Source: Anas platyrhynchos (taxonomy: Eukaryota; Chordata; Aves; Anseriformes; Anatidae). From it: 64,000 nucleotides of DNA. The notes beneath the pieces are model-generated. The model was not told the origin of the DNA, did not search any database, and saw nothing but the letters and a program-made list of their open reading frames with translations. Position 1 is the stretch's first letter. Every line of letters begins with the position of its first letter. Of this stretch, positions 63,625-64,000 are shown piece after piece. The position numbers and the translations under genes are program-made. Location: contig NC_092616.1 in assembly GCF_047663525.1 (NCBI RefSeq), forward strand, positions 6,322,501 through 6,386,500. The letters run 5' to 3'.

Positions 63625-64000
63625 CTGGGGGGGGGGGGGGGGGCACCGTGACCCCGTGACCCCTCCATGACCCCCCCATGACCCCATGACCCCCCATGAC
63701 CCCTCTGTGACCCCTTGACCCCTCCATGACCCCATAACCCCCAATGACCCCATAACTTCCCATGACCCCTTAACCCCAACTTGACCCCGTGACCCCTCCC
63801 TGACCCCATGACCCCTCCGTGACCCCATGACCCCCCCATGACCCCATGACCCCTCCGTGACCCCATGACCCCTCTGTGACCCCGTGACTCCCCCATGACC
63901 CCATGACCCCTCCATGACCCCGTGACCCCTCCGTGACCCCGTGACCCCCCCGTGACCCCATGACCCCTCGTGACCCCATGACCCCTCTGTGACCCCATGA
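63625..64000. repeat. CD19 intron: GACCCCATGACCCCTCCGT array to window edge
   Basis: About 23-bp units TGACCCCATGACCCCTCCG with CCCCCCATGACC variants, continuing past the window end. Confidence 0.92.

Overview
The window looks like a piece of a bird (or other sauropsid) GC-rich dot microchromosome. It carries six vertebrate protein-coding genes with short, well-conserved exons. Nearly all introns and spacers are G-, C- or purine-rich minisatellite arrays. The species call is inference: it rests on the extreme G/C homopolymers, tiny genes and satellite-filled introns. Gene identities come from my reading of the translated exons against remembered vertebrate family sequences; no database was searched.

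Layout. FBXL19 lies on the minus strand (about 13.8 kb down to the left edge, where the leucine-rich-repeat exons run off). A CpG-rich promoter zone follows at 16.85-18.85 kb. TBC1D10B lies on the plus strand (18.85-35.05 kb, nine exons, 1,164 codons in a continuous frame). A 2-kb array of TGATTGACAG motifs (35.05-37.0 kb) and an ETS-rich promoter lead into CD2BP2 on the plus strand (38.3-50.14 kb, seven coding exons, 745 codons). HCFC1R1 is on the minus strand (50.55-52.46 kb, three short exons, 62 codons), tail-to-tail with CD2BP2. HCFC1R1 shares a divergent promoter made of an NRF1-type motif array with THOC6 on the plus strand (53.13-61.2 kb, eleven exons, 355 codons). The last two exons of CD19 (minus strand, 62.6-63.6 kb) close the window. 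In human, to my knowledge, FBXL19, TBC1D10B/CD2BP2 and CD19 are on 16p11.2, and HCFC1R1/THOC6 on 16p13.3.

Intron phases join exactly in TBC1D10B, CD2BP2, HCFC1R1, THOC6 and the visible part of CD19. FBXL19 does not join cleanly: two exons (7206-7389 and 4393-4897) each switch frame inside long G/C runs, which looks like homopolymer length error or real indels.

The most unusual feature is how the minisatellites relate to genes. First, intronic arrays have copied fragments of the adjacent exon together with its splice site: three copies of the FBXL19 F-box exon edge, one of the CXXC exon edge, five of the TBC1D10B exon 7 donor edge, and one each of the TBC1D10B exon 5 and exon 8 acceptor edges. 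Second, several arrays have a repeat unit that is itself a transcription-factor motif: PBX-MEIS/PREP decamers, TAATTA homeodomain cores, NRF1 sites, Sp/KLF boxes, and alternating CRE and YY1 motifs inside the TBC1D10B coding exon 1. Third, repeat growth has expanded coding sequence in CD2BP2 exon 5 and in both ends of TBC1D10B. Most long open frames in the window are stop-free readings through these arrays, not genes.
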